Source: Bacillota bacterium
GTDB taxonomy: Bacteria; Bacillota; Clostridia; Lachnospirales; Lachnospiraceae
Direction of reading: 5' to 3'
NCBI GenBank assembly: GCA_023393095.1
Contig: JAEWMT010000082.1
Span: forward strand, 1 to 28,607
DNA: 28,607 nucleotides
Part shown: in pieces, positions 6,582-15,199 of the stretch
Position numbering within the stretch: position 1 is the stretch's first letter
How the letters are laid out: each line of letters opens with the position of its first letter
Notes under the pieces: generated by a model
Seen by the model: the letters and a program-made list of their open reading frames with translations, nothing else
Told to the model about the DNA's origin: nothing
Database searches by the model: none
Translations under genes and position numbers: made by a program

Positions 6582-9434
6582 TTAATCCGAAAGCTTTGGC
6601 TTACTCTCCTCCTCGATGAGCTCCAGCATATTATCCTCTAATTGTTCCCTTAGATAAATACGTCCGGAGGGCTGCCTGTCCAAATAGTCTCTTCGAATCT
6701 GATCTCTAATCCTGTCTATTTCCTCCTTCAGATCATTTGCAGATAGTCTGACTGCTCCCTGTCCCATTATAATTAGCTGTTCCAAAGCGTCTGATGTTGC
6801 AACTGTAACATGATGTTCCCTTGAGATTTCATGAGTCACTTTCTCAATGTATTGATCTGCTGTTTCTGCTTCTTTTGTAAATACAACATGAATATTATGA
6901 TAAGCTTGTACTGCTCCTACCCCGCCTTTTACTTTGTATGCATCAAAAACAAGGATCAGAACGCACTTTTTAAATCCCTGGTAATTACAGAGAATATCCA
7001 TCAACTTACTTCTTGCAGCCTCCATATTCTCCTTCGCCAATTCATTTAACTCGTCCCAGGAAAATATAATATTATAGCCGTCTATCAGCAAATATTCTTT
7101 TACCGGTTCTTTCTTCTTCCATACTGCAGGCTGCTTTAACTGTCTTTTTTCTATTGCCACCTCTTTTTCATAACCTAATCCACTCTGGGAATAACTCAGC
7201 TTCTGTTTGATTGGTCCATACGTACGGGTAAATATGGCTTCAAGCTCTTTATCCTCCTTCAATGAACTGTCATAATAGGAACGAGGCCTCACTTCAATTG
7301 ACTTTTTCTTTAACTCTCCCCTTGTTTCTTCCTTTAATTCTACCTTTGATCCTTCCTTTGACCCTTCCTTAGCTTCTTCCGGTTCCTCCGCTTCTGTCTG
7401 CTGCCATCCACTTTCCACATGCATGTAATCCTGGACTTTCTCCCATTCCACTATAAATCCTGCACCATGGGCACAAAATACGGAACCTGTTGGATTGTCC
7501 AGATCCCTTTCACTGTCATAAGCAATCGCTTCAATCACTTCTTCCGAATTATGACAGGGTTGATATCCCTTCAGCGTACAGAATAATCTTCCTCTACCAC
7601 TGGTATAAGCAGTCACTTCCGCCTGGTAGCCCCTCATTGTTGCAACCGGTGCACTTCCTGTTAGAACAGATATCTCACCATCAATTTCAGGAGGATTAAT
7701 ATTTCCACTCATCCGTTTTATATCTGACATGGCTCTTCCTACCGATTCTGATGGGATTTCCAGCTTATAATTATAATATGGCTCCAAAAGAACACTCTGG
7801 GTATTCTTTAACCCCTGCCGCACTGCTCGGTAGGTTGCCTGCCTAAAATCTCCGCCTTCCGTATGCTTTAGATGCGCACGTCCTGATATCAAGGTAATTT
7901 TCATATCCGTAACGGGAGATCCTGTCAATACGCCTATATGTTCTTTTTCCTCTAAATGGGTTAAAATCAACCGCTGCCAATTCCGATCCAAAATATCCTC
8001 ACTGCAGTTACTGGTAAAAGTAAGTCCACTTCCAGGCTCGTCCGGCTCCAGCAGCAGATGCACCTCAGCATAATGTCGCAATGGCTCAAAGTGTCCTACA
8101 CCCTCTACCGGTTCTAGGATTGATTCTTTATATACAATATTGCCAGCACCAAACTCTACGCTAACATTAAAACGTTCCAAAATAATACTCTTTAAGATTT
8201 CAATCTGTACCTCTCCCATCAGCTGTACATGAATCTCTTTTAGCTGATCAGACCACACAATATGTAGCTGTGGGTCTTCCTCTTCCAACTGACGCAATTT
8301 AGAAAGCATACTATGTGCATCGCATTCCGGTGGTAATAAAAGTTGATAATTAAGTACCGGTTCGAGAATTGGCATGTCGGAAAAAGTCTCTATTCCAAGT
8401 CCTTCGCCCGGATACGTACTGCTAAGTCCTATGACCGCACATACAGTACCTGCTCCCGCTTCATCTACCGTTTCATACTTAGCCCCTGAATAAATTCGTA
8501 TCTGGTCAACCTTTTCTTCCCAGAATGCTGCCTCTTCCTCTTTACGTCTACCGCTGTTTCTCGTCTGTATCATCAGCTTCTCTTCATTCTCATCCTTTTT
8601 AGAAAGGTTAGGAGCTGTTTCATATTCTTTGCGATTTGTCAGTAGCATTTTTACCTTTAAGCTGCCCCCGGTAATCTTCATATAAGTCATACGGTTGCCT
8701 TGATCATCTCGTGAGATTTTATAAATCTTAGCACCAAACTTTTCTGAATAAGAAGTACTTTGTGTAAACTGTTCAATTCCATTAAGAAATGTTTCTACAC
8801 CCTCAAGCTTCAGGGCAGAGCCAAAATAGCAGGGGAATATTTTTCTGTTAGAAATCAATGTCGTTATATCTTTTGATTCCACAACACCGCTTTCCAAATA
8901 TTGATCTAGCAACGCTTCGTCACACATCGCAAGATTCTCCATCAAAACCTTTGGATCCTGATCCTCACTAAAATCTACACAATCTTCATTCAGTCGTTTT
9001 TTCAATTCGACCATTAATGCACTGCGATCCGTTCCATCCAAATCCATCTTATTCACAAATAGGAAGGTTGGTATCCGGTATCTTGTAAGTAATCTCCATA
9101 ATGTTTGTGTATGACCCTGGACACCATCACTACCGCTGATTACTAATATCGCATAATCCAGAACCTGCAACGTCCGTTCCATTTCAGCTGAAAAATCTAC
9201 ATGCCCCGGAGTATCTAAAAGTGATACTTTTGTATCATTGATTGCAAATACTGCTTGTTTTGAAAAGATGGTAATACCTCGTGCGCGCTCCAGCTCATAG
9301 GTATCCAAGAACGCATCTTTATGATCTACCCTGCCTAATTTTCTAATACTACCGGTTAGATACAGCATGCTTTCCGCCAATGTTGTTTTCCCTGCATCCA
9401 CATGGGCTAAAATACCGATTACCAACTTCTTCAT
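6582..9434 (-). CDS. TetM/EF-G-like ribosomal GTPase fused to a YacP/Rae1-type NYN ribonuclease domain
   Basis: This 950-residue protein joins two modules. Residues 1-675 are a ribosomal-protection/EF-G-type GTPase: G1 AHVDAGKTT (10-18), G2 RGIT (52-55), G3 DTPGH (74-78), G4 NKMD (128-131), and domains II-V. The domain IV tip near 517-531 reads HLKHTEGGDFR, where Tet(M) has its decoding-centre loop. Domain II carries a charged insert of about 40 residues (270-308). Residues 676-735 are a Glu/Lys/Gly-rich linker ending in a TRTYGPIK block. Residues 780-935 form a NYN (PIN-like) domain with LLIDGYNII, LVFDAY and VATSDALEQ, as in YacP/Rae1, the A-site mRNA endonuclease of Bacillus. The ATG follows AGGAGAT. 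A role in tetracycline protection is possible but unproven; a role in acting on stalled ribosomes is inferred from the fusion. Confidence 0.92.
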   Translation of the reverse strand: MKKLVIGILAHVDAGKTTLAESMLYLTGSIRKLGRVDHKDAFLDTYELERARGITIFSKQAVFAINDTKVSLLDTPGHVDFSAEMERTLQVLDYAILVISGSDGVQGHTQTLWRLLTRYRIPTFLFVNKMDLDGTDRSALMVELKKRLNEDCVDFSEDQDPKVLMENLAMCDEALLDQYLESGVVESKDITTLISNRKIFPCYFGSALKLEGVETFLNGIEQFTQSTSYSEKFGAKIYKISRDDQGNRMTYMKITGGSLKVKMLLTNRKEYETAPNLSKKDENEEKLMIQTRNSGRRKEEEAAFWEEKVDQIRIYSGAKYETVDEAGAGTVCAVIGLSSTYPGEGLGIETFSDMPILEPVLNYQLLLPPECDAHSMLSKLRQLEEEDPQLHIVWSDQLKEIHVQLMGEVQIEILKSIILERFNVSVEFGAGNIVYKESILEPVEGVGHFEPLRHYAEVHLLLEPDEPGSGLTFTSNCSEDILDRNWQRLILTHLEEKEHIGVLTGSPVTDMKITLISGRAHLKHTEGGDFRQATYRAVRQGLKNTQSVLLEPYYNYKLEIPSESVGRAMSDIKRMSGNINPPEIDGEISVLTGSAPVATMRGYQAEVTAYTSGRGRLFCTLKGYQPCHNSEEVIEAIAYDSERDLDNPTGSVFCAHGAGFIVEWEKVQDYMHVESGWQQTEAEEPEEAKEGSKEGSKVELKEETRGELKKKSIEVRPRSYYDSSLKEDKELEAIFTRTYGPIKQKLSYSQSGLGYEKEVAIEKRQLKQPAVWKKKEPVKEYLLIDGYNIIFSWDELNELAKENMEAARSKLMDILCNYQGFKKCVLILVFDAYKVKGGVGAVQAYHNIHVVFTKEAETADQYIEKVTHEISREHHVTVATSDALEQLIIMGQGAVRLSANDLKEEIDRIRDQIRRDYLDRQPSGRIYLREQLEDNMLELIEEESKPKLSD

Positions 9435-9483
9435 TTATTATCTCCTGTGTACTTTTGTGGTTTTTGATGAAGTATTAACTAGA

Positions 9484-9584
9484 TTGTGTGTCATAAGTAC
9501 AGTTTAAAAAACCATATGAATATGTGTGCATATATATACACACATATTCATTGATTTATCTTATAGATGACTTATAACACACAA
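9484..9584. repeat. Intergenic nested stem-loop repeat, copy 3
   Basis: The outer arms TTGTGTGTCATAAGT (9484-9498) and ACTTATAACACACAA (9570-9584) pair with one mismatch. The inner arms ATGAATATGTGTG (9516-9528) and CACACATATTCAT (9539-9551) pair perfectly. The inner stem closely resembles that of the element at 27-90. The outer arm (GTGTTATAAGTCA on the minus strand) partly resembles the GTGCCAAAAGTCA end of the copy at 2995-3040. It lies in the leader of the GTPase-NYN gene, downstream of the UPF0303 gene, so it may affect expression of either. No clear sigma-A promoter was found here for the GTPase gene. Confidence 0.55.
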
Positions 9585-9596
9585 ACTTTAATTTTA

Positions 9597-10079
9597 TTAC
9601 GAAAGATTCAAATACTCTTTAATGACTGCTACTACGAATGCATGATCTTCTTCTTCGGTTAATCCCGATATGGTAATTGTACCTACGACCCCCACATTTT
9701 TTATCCTGATCGGGAAAGCACCTCCGTTAGCGGCATAATCAAAGGAACTTATAAACCAAGCTTCTTCTAACGTTTTACCTGAATTTTGTAAGGAAGCTCC
9801 GACAAGAAGGGAACTTTTATTAAATCTGTTGACTACTCTATTTTTTCTGATAATCCATTGATCGTTATCTGGTCCGGTTCCCTCCAATGCATAATGAAAC
9901 AGCTGATGACCGTTGCGTGTAATATCTATGGTAACAACAAGCCCTTCTGTCTTCGCCTTTTCTATAAACTTCAGCCCCAACTCCAGTGCAGTAGTACTAG
10001 TAAAGTCTGTAAACCAAAGCTCTTCTTCCTGCTTTTCAAGTTCTTTTATAGATTCCTCACTGTATTTCATATGATCCAT
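9597..10079 (-). CDS. UPF0303 / YBR137W-type heme-degrading-domain protein
   Basis: This small soluble protein of 160 residues belongs to the UPF0303 group of the HbpS/GlcG-like fold. Family hallmarks are the central KNRVVNRFNKSSLLVG segment and the C-terminal AANGGAFPIRIKNVGVVGTI followed by SGL and a DHAFVV helix. Its biochemical activity is not established; databases attach a heme-degrading label by fold. It begins 14 bp after the oxidoreductase gene, so the two are probably translated from one mRNA. The first ATG (10079) is used, with GGATGGG just upstream. An ATG three codons later is an alternative. Confidence 0.75.
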   Translation of the reverse strand: MDHMKYSEESIKELEKQEEELWFTDFTSTTALELGLKFIEKAKTEGLVVTIDITRNGHQLFHYALEGTGPDNDQWIIRKNRVVNRFNKSSLLVGASLQNSGKTLEEAWFISSFDYAANGGAFPIRIKNVGVVGTITISGLTEEEDHAFVVAVIKEYLNLS

Positions 10080-10093
10080 CGCCCATCCATCGT

Positions 10094-11071
10094 TTATTTT
10101 TGAAAAATTTGTTTTAGTGCTTCATCAATTACCTTTGCATTATTTAAACTATCTTCATATGTTAATAACTGTTTTTCTCCATGTAAAATGCATCTGCCTA
10201 ATTGCTCCACTTCAAGCATATAATTATGAGGACAATTAATATTTATTTCTTCGCTACCGGATTCCTTCGTTATTATAATTTTAGTATCTCCTTCTGCATT
10301 AAATACTACCGGAACATGAATGATACCCTTATCTCCTACCATTGTATATTCACTTCTGAATGCACTGATCATAGAGCAATAGGAAACTGCCTTTATTCCT
10401 CCATCAAATTCCATCATAATACAGCTGCTTTCATCGACTCCTGTCTTTTCTCCTACCTCTCCTACTGCATAGACAGCAGTCGGTTCAGAACCTATCATAT
10501 GCCTGATGATATTCAAATTATAACACCCAACATCATAGGTTGCGCCACCAGCAAGTGCTTCATCAAATCTCACATCTGTCATATTGTCCAAATAATAATT
10601 GAAATGAGCCTCCATGAATTTTAGCTTACCAATTGTGCCTTCCTCTACAAGACTTTTTACCTCTTTGGTCAATGGACTATGGCGGTATGCGAACGCTTCC
10701 ATAAGAATTACTCCATTTTTATCGGCAGCTTCCTTCATCGCTTTAACTTCTTTTGCACTAATTCCCAGAGGTTTTTCACATAATATGTGCTTTTTCTTCT
10801 CAGCTGCCTTAAGTGTCCATTCGTAATGTAATGCATTAGGAAGGGGAATATAAACTGCATCAATCTCCGGATCTTCTAATAATTCTTCATAACTGGTATA
10901 TGCCTTAACCGGATTGAATTTATTACAGAAATCATCCAATTTACTGCCTGCTCCTCTACTAGAAAGAGCATAAAGTTTTGCATTCTTCGCATTTATGATA
11001 CCCGGAATTACTGCCTTTTCTGCTATTCCGGCACATCCAAGAACACCCCAGTTAACAATCGTTTTACTCAT
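10094..11071 (-). CDS. Gfo/Idh/MocA-family NAD(P)-dependent oxidoreductase
   Basis: This is a cytoplasmic dehydrogenase of 325 residues. The N-terminal Rossmann domain shows GVLGCAGIAEKAVIPGI (about residues 9-25) and the family's CEKPLG motif (about 97-102), whose Lys is part of the active site. The C-terminal half is the alpha/beta substrate domain, with GGATYDVGCYNLNIIRHM preceding its catalytic-helix region. Substrates in this family are mostly sugars, inositols or their derivatives and cannot be assigned here. The ATG at 11071 follows GAAGGAAG. It heads a two-gene unit with the UPF0303 gene. An extended -10 box (TGGTAAAAT) lies 77-85 bp upstream. Confidence 0.88.
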   Translation of the reverse strand: MSKTIVNWGVLGCAGIAEKAVIPGIINAKNAKLYALSSRGAGSKLDDFCNKFNPVKAYTSYEELLEDPEIDAVYIPLPNALHYEWTLKAAEKKKHILCEKPLGISAKEVKAMKEAADKNGVILMEAFAYRHSPLTKEVKSLVEEGTIGKLKFMEAHFNYYLDNMTDVRFDEALAGGATYDVGCYNLNIIRHMIGSEPTAVYAVGEVGEKTGVDESSCIMMEFDGGIKAVSYCSMISAFRSEYTMVGDKGIIHVPVVFNAEGDTKIIITKESGSEEININCPHNYMLEVEQLGRCILHGEKQLLTYEDSLNNAKVIDEALKQIFQK

Positions 11072-11147
11072 TTTGTCTTCCTTCTTTCTTCTTAGTGATA
11101 CAGATAAAATAATAATCCCCTTAGTATTACAATGTAACTCCCTTTCT

Positions 11148-11156
11148 ATTTTACCA
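11148..11156 (-). promoter_or_regulatory. Possible extended -10 promoter for the oxidoreductase gene
   Basis: TGGTAAAAT on the minus strand is an extended -10 element in the 340-bp gap between the oxidoreductase start (11071) and the oppA stop (11412). No convincing -35 is present. Apart from the oppA terminator at 11341-11374, I see nothing else in this AT-rich gap. Confidence 0.4.
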
Positions 11157-11340
11157 TTATTGATTACAAAGATGTAGGGTTTTTTATATTTTTGTAACTA
11201 TTAATACTATATAACAATTAAGTAATATACCATCTGTTATATTGCCAATTAAATAGAACATCTACCAAACTGGCTAACAAATTATATGGAATTACTGGAA
11301 TTATCAAAGGAGGAAACAGCAAATTTCTATTCATTAAAAT

Positions 11341-11374
11341 AATGGGGCAAAATTCAAATGAATCCCGCCCCATT
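11341..11374 (-). terminator. Intrinsic terminator of opp operon 2
   Basis: AATGGGGC (11341-11348) and GCCCCATT (11367-11374) form a perfect 8-bp stem. On the minus strand it is followed by ATTTTAATG, and it lies about 37 bp after the oppA stop codon. The T-tract is short but the position fits the end of the operon. Confidence 0.75.
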
Positions 11375-11411
11375 AAATATGATATAAAAATATTAAATTA
11401 TTTTCTGTTAA

Positions 11412-13076
11412 TTACTCTGTAATATCAGCATACATAAAGAACCAATAGCCATAAGGAGAATGCCAGGATCCTGTTATTTTGTTGCTCTGTAAATAGAAGT
11501 CATTATAATATGCAATCGGAATACATGCCGCATCATTCATCAATATGTCTTCTGCTTTATGAAGCGCAGCGGAACGTTTCGCCGGATCGGTTGCTGTATT
11601 GGAATCTTTTATAGCTGCATCAAAATCAGGACTGTTATACTTACCATCGTTATTACCGTTTGAGCTCACAAATATACCTAACATATTGGAAGGATCACTG
11701 TAATCACCAACCCATCCATTTCTCGAGGATTGATAATCTCCTGCACGACGCATAGGAGTAAAGCTTGACCATTCAACAATTTCTACATCTAAGGTAACAC
11801 CAAGCTCTGCCCATGCCTGCTGTAAATACTCAGCAACAACCTTATGATAACTTGCTTCATTGGTAGAATAGGTGATCTTAGGGAAGCCTTTACCGTCAGG
11901 ATATCCTGCCTCTGCTAAAAGTTTCTTTGCTTCTGCTAGATTTGCCTCAAAATTTTTGGTATCAATATAGGGTTTTCCGCCATTTGCTTTATCCATGAAG
12001 GGACTTCCATCGGTATCTACCCAGCCGGGTCCTAATAAGTTGGAAGCAGGCGTATAGGTTCCCTGCATCAGGGTTCCGGCAACATATTCGCGGTCAATCG
12101 CGAGACTTAAAGCTTTTCTAACTAATGGATTGTCAAAAGGTTTTACTTTATTATTTAAGGAAACATAATAGGTTCCAATATTCGTATCAACATGGAATTC
12201 ACTATTATCCTTAAGGCTAGGAATTTCTTCTGTCGGTACATTTTTGATCATCTGAACTTCACCTGACTGGTATGCGCTGTAGGATGCATTGGCATCTTCC
12301 ATTAATACAAACTTAATACTATCAAGCTTAATCGATTTTGCATCCCAGTAGTTCGGATTTTTCGTCATTGTAATATGAGAACCTGGTACCCAATCTGAAA
12401 TATAAAAAGAACCGTTTCCGATATATGTCTTTGCTGAAGTAGCCCATGCATCACCATTCTTTTCAATTGTTGCCTGCTGAACTGGACTAAGGGTAGCAAA
12501 TGCTGCAATGCTTGCAAAATAAGGGCAATTACCAGACAACTGTACAACAAAGGTCTTATCGTCTGGTGCAGATACTCCCAAAGCATCCAGATCACCTGCT
12601 GCTGCTTCTTTATAACCCTTTACCATGGAAAGAACAGTTTCTGCATAAGGAGCTGCAACTTCCGGATCACAAACACGTTTCCAGCTATATACAAAGTCCT
12701 TTGCAGTAAGTGGGCTGCCATCGGACCATTTTAAACCATCACGCAAGTGGAAAGTCCATGTTAATCCATCTTCTGAGACATCATAAGACTCTGCCTGGCC
12801 AGGAACAATCTTATTATCCTTATCAATAATTAATAGACATTCATGTGTGTACAGAAGCATATTACCACCATCAACTGCACTATTTAATGCAGGATCGATT
12901 GTCTCTGGATCTGGACCAATCTGAACAGACAATTGCTTTTCCTTTGATGAAGTATCTGTTCCTGTAGCTCCATTCTTATCCTTTGAAGTTCCACCTTCTT
13001 TAGTGCCACAAGCTGCAAATCCAAGTGTACTTAAAACTAAGATTACAGCAAGTAGAAGTGCCGTTTTTCTTTTCAT
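11412..13076 (-). CDS. oppA: Oligopeptide-binding lipoprotein OppA-type (operon 2)
   Basis: This is the extracellular, lipid-anchored peptide-binding component of importer 2. Residues 1-23 form a lipoprotein signal peptide (MKRK, hydrophobic core, lipobox GFAAC with Cys23). A Gly/Thr/Ser/Lys-rich tether follows. The SBP_bac_5 domain then runs to the end, with the family segments PETIDPALNSAVDGG, WTFHLRDGLKWSDGSPLTA and DFVYSWKRV. The 554 residues are typical of OppA rather than a short nickel-binding homologue. It is the last gene of the operon, 90 bp after oppF, with CCTCC (AGGAGG on the coding strand) directly before ATG. That wider AT-rich gap may hold an extra promoter, but I could not define one. 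Confidence 0.93.
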   Translation of the reverse strand: MKRKTALLLAVILVLSTLGFAACGTKEGGTSKDKNGATGTDTSSKEKQLSVQIGPDPETIDPALNSAVDGGNMLLYTHECLLIIDKDNKIVPGQAESYDVSEDGLTWTFHLRDGLKWSDGSPLTAKDFVYSWKRVCDPEVAAPYAETVLSMVKGYKEAAAGDLDALGVSAPDDKTFVVQLSGNCPYFASIAAFATLSPVQQATIEKNGDAWATSAKTYIGNGSFYISDWVPGSHITMTKNPNYWDAKSIKLDSIKFVLMEDANASYSAYQSGEVQMIKNVPTEEIPSLKDNSEFHVDTNIGTYYVSLNNKVKPFDNPLVRKALSLAIDREYVAGTLMQGTYTPASNLLGPGWVDTDGSPFMDKANGGKPYIDTKNFEANLAEAKKLLAEAGYPDGKGFPKITYSTNEASYHKVVAEYLQQAWAELGVTLDVEIVEWSSFTPMRRAGDYQSSRNGWVGDYSDPSNMLGIFVSSNGNNDGKYNSPDFDAAIKDSNTATDPAKRSAALHKAEDILMNDAACIPIAYYNDFYLQSNKITGSWHSPYGYWFFMYADITE

Positions 13077-13165
13077 AAAATTCCTCCTATTGTGTTAAAT
13101 TGATTAGTCAATTTATATATTAACAATCTGCATATCGTTCTATACAAATCGTTTCATATACTTTA

Positions 13166-14155
13166 TTAATTTAATTTATCTAAATGGTGACATGCCGTGA
13201 AATGTCCAGGGGTTACTTCCTTCCACTCCGGTTCCATCTGTGCGCATTGTTCATCTGCATAGGGACATCTTGTCCGGAATCTACATCCGGATGGCGGATT
13301 CAGCGGACTTGGAACATCGCCTTTCAGCGTAATTCGTTTATTTTCCCGTGCACTTTTGGGATCTGCCACAGGAATTGCTGATATCAGAGATCTGGTATAG
13401 GGATGCATATTGTGGAAGGTTAATTCATAGCTATCTGCCAATTCCACTAATTTACCAAGGTACATTACTCCAATTCGGTTGGAAATATGCTTTACTACGG
13501 ATAAATCATGTGCAATAAATAAATAGGTCAGCCCAAATTCAGCCTGTAAATCCTCAAACATATTGACTACCTGAGCTTGAATAGAAACATCTAGTGCTGA
13601 TATTGGCTCGTCGCATACTATAAATTCCGGATCAACTGCCAGAGCTCGGGCGATACCTACTCTTTGGCGTTGTCCGCCAGAAAATTCATGGGGATATCTG
13701 TTCGCATGCTCTGAATTTAATCCAACTTTTTCAAGCATTGAGATGATTTTATCCTGTCTGTCCCCTTTACTAGAGGCTAATTTATGAATATCGATTGCCT
13801 CACCTACAATATCAGCCACCGTCATACGGGGGTCGAGACTTGCATAGGGATCTTGAAAGACAATCTGCATTTTTCGACGATAAGGAAGCATATTTACGGC
13901 AATTTTCTTCTCGCTGTCAAAAATAACATTATTATCATAAATAATGCGTCCGCCGGTAGGTTCATACAGCCGAAGTAAGCTTCTCCCGGTGGTTGTCTTA
14001 CCGCATCCACTTTCTCCAACTAGTCCTAAGGTTTCACCCTTATTGATATAAAAAGAAACATCATCTACGGCTTTTACAAATTTTTTGTTCTTGCCGATTC
14101 CACCCATGGGAAAATATTGCTTCAAATGTTCAATCTGTATTAATTTTTCATTCAT
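13166..14155 (-). CDS. oppF: Oligopeptide ABC transporter ATPase OppF-type (operon 2)
   Basis: This is an ATPase subunit of importer 2, 329 residues. It has Walker A GESGCGKTT (about residues 48-56), signature FSGGQRQRVGIARALA, Walker B FIVCDEPISALDVS and the switch region LFIAHDLSVV. The C-terminal oligo_HPY region is intact: GCRFRTRCPYADEQCAQMEP followed by the last Cys in FTACHH gives four cysteines. This arrangement binds a [4Fe-4S] cluster in some OppD/DppD homologues. The start overlaps the end of oppD by 8 bp, and its strong AAAGGAGGTG site lies inside the last oppD codons, suggesting translational coupling. Confidence 0.92.
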   Translation of the reverse strand: MNEKLIQIEHLKQYFPMGGIGKNKKFVKAVDDVSFYINKGETLGLVGESGCGKTTTGRSLLRLYEPTGGRIIYDNNVIFDSEKKIAVNMLPYRRKMQIVFQDPYASLDPRMTVADIVGEAIDIHKLASSKGDRQDKIISMLEKVGLNSEHANRYPHEFSGGQRQRVGIARALAVDPEFIVCDEPISALDVSIQAQVVNMFEDLQAEFGLTYLFIAHDLSVVKHISNRIGVMYLGKLVELADSYELTFHNMHPYTRSLISAIPVADPKSARENKRITLKGDVPSPLNPPSGCRFRTRCPYADEQCAQMEPEWKEVTPGHFTACHHLDKLN

Positions 14156-15182
14156 TTACAACACCTCCTTTAGAAACCTTACGAGCAGGATCTTTTCTTT
14201 CCTCCAGCTCATTTTTCTGGTTCATCCAGCACTGTGTATAATGGGTATCACTGATATGCGTTACAGGAGGCATTTCTCTTAAGCAGATTTTCATACAGTT
14301 TTTGCACCTTGGTGCAAAAGGACATCCCTTCGGAGGGTTCAGCATATCAATCGGTGTACCCTCAATCGGTACAAGCCTCTCGTGCTGTATTGCATCAAGC
14401 CGCGGGATACTCATTAGAAGCCCCTTGGTATATTCATGCTTCGGATGATAAAAGATTTCATCGGTGGTTCCATATTCTACAATTTTACCGGCATACATAA
14501 CCGCTATCTTCTCACACATGCTTGCTACAATTCCAAGGTCATGTGTAATCATAATAATTGCCATTCCTAATTTACTTCCCAGCTCCTGCATCAACTCTAT
14601 GATTTGTGCTTGAATCGTTACATCCAAGGCAGTCGTAGGTTCATCCGCAATGAGGAGTTTGGGTTCACAGGCTAGCGCAATGGCAATCATGACACGCTGA
14701 CGCATTCCGCCGGATAGCTCATGTGGATATTGTTTTAGTCTTTTCTCAGGCTCATTAATTCCTACCAGAGTCAATAATTCAACTGCTCGAGCATGTGCCT
14801 GCTTTCGATTTAATTTTGTATGAAGTAAAATCACTTCCATGATTTGATTTCCAATTGTAAACACTGGATTAAGGCTGGTCATTGGATCCTGAAATATGAT
14901 AGAGATTTCATTTCCCCTGATCTTACTGATTTCTCTTTCAGACAATTCATTGATTCTGTGTCCATTAAATTCAAGAGTTCCACCAATCAGCTTTCCCGGA
15001 TGTGCCGTTAATCCCATAAGGCTGTACGCCGTTACGGATTTACCGGAACCGCTCTCACCAACTATACCAAGAACTTCTCCTTCTTCCAGATGAAAGGATA
15101 CATCATTCAGAGCTTTTACTTCACCTGCCGGTGTAAAGAAGGAAAGCTTTTCATTTTTTATTTCAACTAAATATTTTTCCAT
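14148..15182 (-). CDS. oppD: Oligopeptide ABC transporter ATPase OppD-type (operon 2)
   Basis: This is the second ATPase of importer 2, 344 residues. Motifs are Walker A GESGSGKSV (about residues 42-50), signature LSGGMRQRVMIAIALAC, Walker B LLIADEPTTALDV and IIMITHDLGIV. The oligo_HPY tail keeps its cysteines (GCPFAPRCKNCMKICLREMP, then TQCW). A further charged extension of about 20 residues overlaps the oppF start. The ATG follows AAAGGATG. It lies 17 bp after oppC. Compared with the operon 1 OppD, it is clearly a paralogue with the intact cysteine set. Confidence 0.92.
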   Translation of the reverse strand: MEKYLVEIKNEKLSFFTPAGEVKALNDVSFHLEEGEVLGIVGESGSGKSVTAYSLMGLTAHPGKLIGGTLEFNGHRINELSEREISKIRGNEISIIFQDPMTSLNPVFTIGNQIMEVILLHTKLNRKQAHARAVELLTLVGINEPEKRLKQYPHELSGGMRQRVMIAIALACEPKLLIADEPTTALDVTIQAQIIELMQELGSKLGMAIIMITHDLGIVASMCEKIAVMYAGKIVEYGTTDEIFYHPKHEYTKGLLMSIPRLDAIQHERLVPIEGTPIDMLNPPKGCPFAPRCKNCMKICLREMPPVTHISDTHYTQCWMNQKNELEERKDPARKVSKGGVVNE

Positions 15183-15199
15183 CTAACTGCATCCTTTCG

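Noticed and set aside
6582..9434. Acquired mobile tetracycline-resistance gene
   Set aside because: No conjugative or transposon genes flank it, its composition matches neighbours, its domain IV loop differs from Tet(M), and it carries the NYN fusion. A chromosomal translation factor is more likely.
10202..10624. 140-codon plus-strand frame
   Set aside because: It is fully antisense to the oxidoreductase gene, with no ribosome binding site and no recognisable domain.
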